Source: an uncultured Desulfobacca sp. (GTDB lineage Bacteria; Desulfobacterota; Desulfobaccia; Desulfobaccales; Desulfobaccaceae). From it: a stretch of DNA of 6,317 nt. Made by a program: the position numbers and the translations under genes. Where the stretch lies: NCBI GenBank assembly GCA_937958145.1, contig CALGOE010000136.1:1-6317 (forward strand). Direction: 5' to 3'. Under the pieces are notes generated by a model. The model made no database searches and was not told where the DNA came from. It was given only the letters and a program-made list of their open reading frames with translations. This document shows positions 5,168 through 6,317 of the stretch, one piece after another. Every line of letters starts with the position of its first letter. Positions within the stretch are counted from its first letter, which is position 1.

Positions 5168-5197
5168 AATATATATCAAAAATTTTACTCTTGTAAA
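5168..5197 (-). promoter_or_regulatory. Putative sigma-70 promoter in an AT-rich island (minus strand)
   Basis: TTTACA (complement of 5192-5197, 5 of 6 to the -35 consensus) and TATATT (complement of 5168-5173, 5 of 6 to the -10) are separated by 18 bp. A second, perfect TTGACA lies further upstream (complement of 5215-5220). The island at about 5155-5220 is very AT-rich in otherwise GC-rich DNA, which suits an UP element or a nucleoid-protein site. On the plus strand TTGAAA (5145-5150) with TAATAT (5167-5172, 16-bp spacer) could fire the opposite way. Confidence 0.5.
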
Positions 5198-5220
5198 TAA
5201 ATTTTTCAAAAAAATGTCAA

Positions 5221-5465
5221 GGAAGAGGGCAGGCGGAAGTCGGCCGGCGGCTAGTTATTGACCTCGCATGCTTCGTGCTTTGAGAGGAGAGAACCTTGTT
5301 GACAACCCATGGCGCAACCCGGGTGTCATGCGGGCAGCTCGGCAGATTGCCGAAACCTGCCGCCGTCCCCATACCTTCCTTGCCCTCCGGAGGGGGAATT
5401 AAAGGGAGGCAGGCGGGAGGCCGCGCCCCCCGGCTCCCTCCCCTGGCAGCATGTTTCGGGCAGGC
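5221..5465. other. Intergenic region downstream of the DUF2333 gene
   Basis: 245 bp with no supported gene. On the plus strand an AGAGGAGA Shine-Dalgarno-like stretch (5283-5290) precedes a TTG at 5296, but the frame runs on into the antisense of the DUF2333 gene and its protein has no recognisable pattern. A perfect 12-bp palindrome CCCTCCGGAGGG is at 5383-5394. The 3' part holds the terminator-like repeats listed separately. Confidence 0.5.
5404..5442 (-). terminator. Possible weak terminator for the DUF2333 gene
   Basis: On the minus strand, about 25 bp after the DUF2333 stop, an outer 6-bp stem (5404-5409 with 5437-5442) is followed by TTTAATT. An alternative inner stem GGGAGGCCG/CGGCTCCC (5415-5423 with 5431-5438, one bulged G) overlaps it. 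Strong GC pairing but an interrupted T-tract makes this only a moderate candidate. Confidence 0.4.
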
Positions 5466-6317
5466 TCAGTTGGTCGCCAGGACATTGATCAACGTGGAAA
5501 TGATGTGTTCGGCCTCGCCGATGTAGGTGGCCATGTTGGCCCGATGATTGGCCAAAATGCCGTCTTTGGCCGCGTTGGTGATGAGCCAGGGATGCAGATG
5601 TTCGGCCGTGTGCAAGGCGTGAATGGCGTCATCCACCAGTTTGGAGGAGTTTTTCTTGGCCAACTGATCAGCGAAATCTTCTTTGACCCCTTCCAGAATT
5701 TCCGCCATGCCCGTGGCCACTCCCTGGGCAAAGTAAAAATAATCGTCACAGACAAACCAGGAAACCGGGCTGCCGTCAGCTTCGGTGTCTTTGATGAGAT
5801 TGTGAAAGGCGCTGCCCAGCACATCCCGGAAATGGTTCATGAGGGCGATGAGGTTGTCCACCCGGGTATAAAAGCGACTGCGGTTGTGTTGGAGATCGTC
5901 GATGTAGTGTTCCAGGTTGGCCATGGCCTCTTTGTATTTCCCCGAGGCGGAAGGGAACCAGTATTTTTCGGGGCTGACCATAAAAAAGTTCATGGCCGTG
6001 TTGACGTAAGGGTTCTGGGCCTCCGTCAGGGCAAAACGGCTCATGTTTTCGTTCAGCACCACCACCGTGCGCCGCGCCACTTCCAGGACACCCAACTGCA
6101 GGTTGTTGACGTCGTCAGTCAGCCCCAGTTTGCCGAAAAGAATGGAGTTGGGACGCCAGCCGAAGAGACGGCGGTTAACCTGATCATCCATAATTTTAAT
6201 CAAGGACCGGGTAAAAGCCTCGCCTTTCACCGGTTTGGGTTTAGCGGCCATTTTCTCGGTGGCCGGCGGCACCGGGGTGGGCGGCGGGATGGGCAACGGC
6301 GGCGTCTCCGCCCGCGG
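5466..6317 (-). CDS. DUF2333-family protein, N-terminus beyond window
   Basis: 283 C-terminal codons of a gene that enters from the right edge; the frame is open to the last base, so the TTG at 6296 is probably internal. A Pro-rich linker (PPLPIPPPTPVPPATEK) leads into a mostly helical domain. Blocks that fit DUF2333 are FTRSLIKIMDDQVN, NLQLGVLEVARRT, SPEKYWFPSASGKYKEAMANL, RVDNLIALMNHFRDVLGS, SWFVCDDYFYFAQG and the C-terminal LANHRANMATYIGEAEHIISTL. Known members usually carry an N-terminal membrane helix before this domain, so a helix upstream of the Pro-rich linker is expected but not visible. Function is unknown. The family assignment is from memory of its motifs (D-D-x-F-Y-x-A-x-G and the terminal N-H region) and is fairly but not fully secure. 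Codon and GC use match the neighbours. Confidence 0.8.
   Translation of the reverse strand, partial: PRAETPPLPIPPPTPVPPATEKMAAKPKPVKGEAFTRSLIKIMDDQVNRRLFGWRPNSILFGKLGLTDDVNNLQLGVLEVARRTVVVLNENMSRFALTEAQNPYVNTAMNFFMVSPEKYWFPSASGKYKEAMANLEHYIDDLQHNRSRFYTRVDNLIALMNHFRDVLGSAFHNLIKDTEADGSPVSWFVCDDYFYFAQGVATGMAEILEGVKEDFADQLAKKNSSKLVDDAIHALHTAEHLHPWLITNAAKDGILANHRANMATYIGEAEHIISTLINVLATN

Noticed and set aside
5296..5526. Plus-strand 76-codon frame starting TTG after an AGAGGAGA stretch
   Set aside because: The start site is tempting, but the frame crosses the terminator-like repeats and ends antisense to DUF2333, with a low-complexity Pro/Gly/Arg product.
1..6317. CRISPR array, insertion sequence, tRNA/rRNA or toxin-antitoxin pair
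   Set aside because: No regularly spaced repeats, transposase motifs, terminal inverted repeats, tRNA cloverleaf or rRNA-like stretches were seen. The two small genes match no toxin-antitoxin family I recognise.

Overview
The window is a GC-rich bacterial chromosomal segment. It carries housekeeping and signalling genes and shows no phage, transposon, CRISPR, tRNA or rRNA signature. Three things point to an anaerobic deltaproteobacterium-like organism (Desulfobacterota, for example a Desulfobacca/Syntrophobacterales relative): the short form of ThiC (423 aa), a small Rho-N-like protein with a four-cysteine tail, and a DUF2333 protein. This placement is inferred from family types and not from a marker gene.

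Layout. (1) Positions 1-2679 form a compact minus-strand unit, transcribed in the order DUF1992 (DnaJ-C28-like) protein, pyrE, an MthK-like two-helix K+ channel with an RCK domain, and a cyclic-nucleotide-binding (CNB) protein cut by the left edge. pyrE and the channel overlap by 8 bp. Channel and CNB genes are 8 bp apart, so the last three are probably translationally coupled. (2) Positions 2680-3015 are a divergent intergenic region with a near-perfect dyad, a G-rich tract, a GC hairpin and, just before the thiC ribosome-binding site, a hairpin with eight T's that looks like a transcription attenuator. No TPP riboswitch core is visible. (3) thiC is at 3016-4287 on the plus strand. (4) Convergent to it, two small minus-strand genes (80 and 63 aa) end in a strong one-directional intrinsic terminator. 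(5) Positions 4900-5465 hold a leader, a very AT-rich promoter island and GC-rich inverted repeats, with no convincing gene. (6) At the right edge a minus-strand DUF2333-family gene is cut at its 5' end.

How the genes may work together. PyrE makes OMP in pyrimidine synthesis, and ThiC makes the thiamine pyrimidine (HMP-P) from the purine intermediate AIR. Both are nucleotide-linked, but they sit in separate divergent units. The most interesting association is the K+ channel followed at once by a separate CNB protein whose phosphate-binding cassette looks intact. This could be a two-gene version of a cyclic-nucleotide-regulated K+ channel. The thiC leader, with its terminator but no known riboswitch core, is the best candidate for undescribed regulation.
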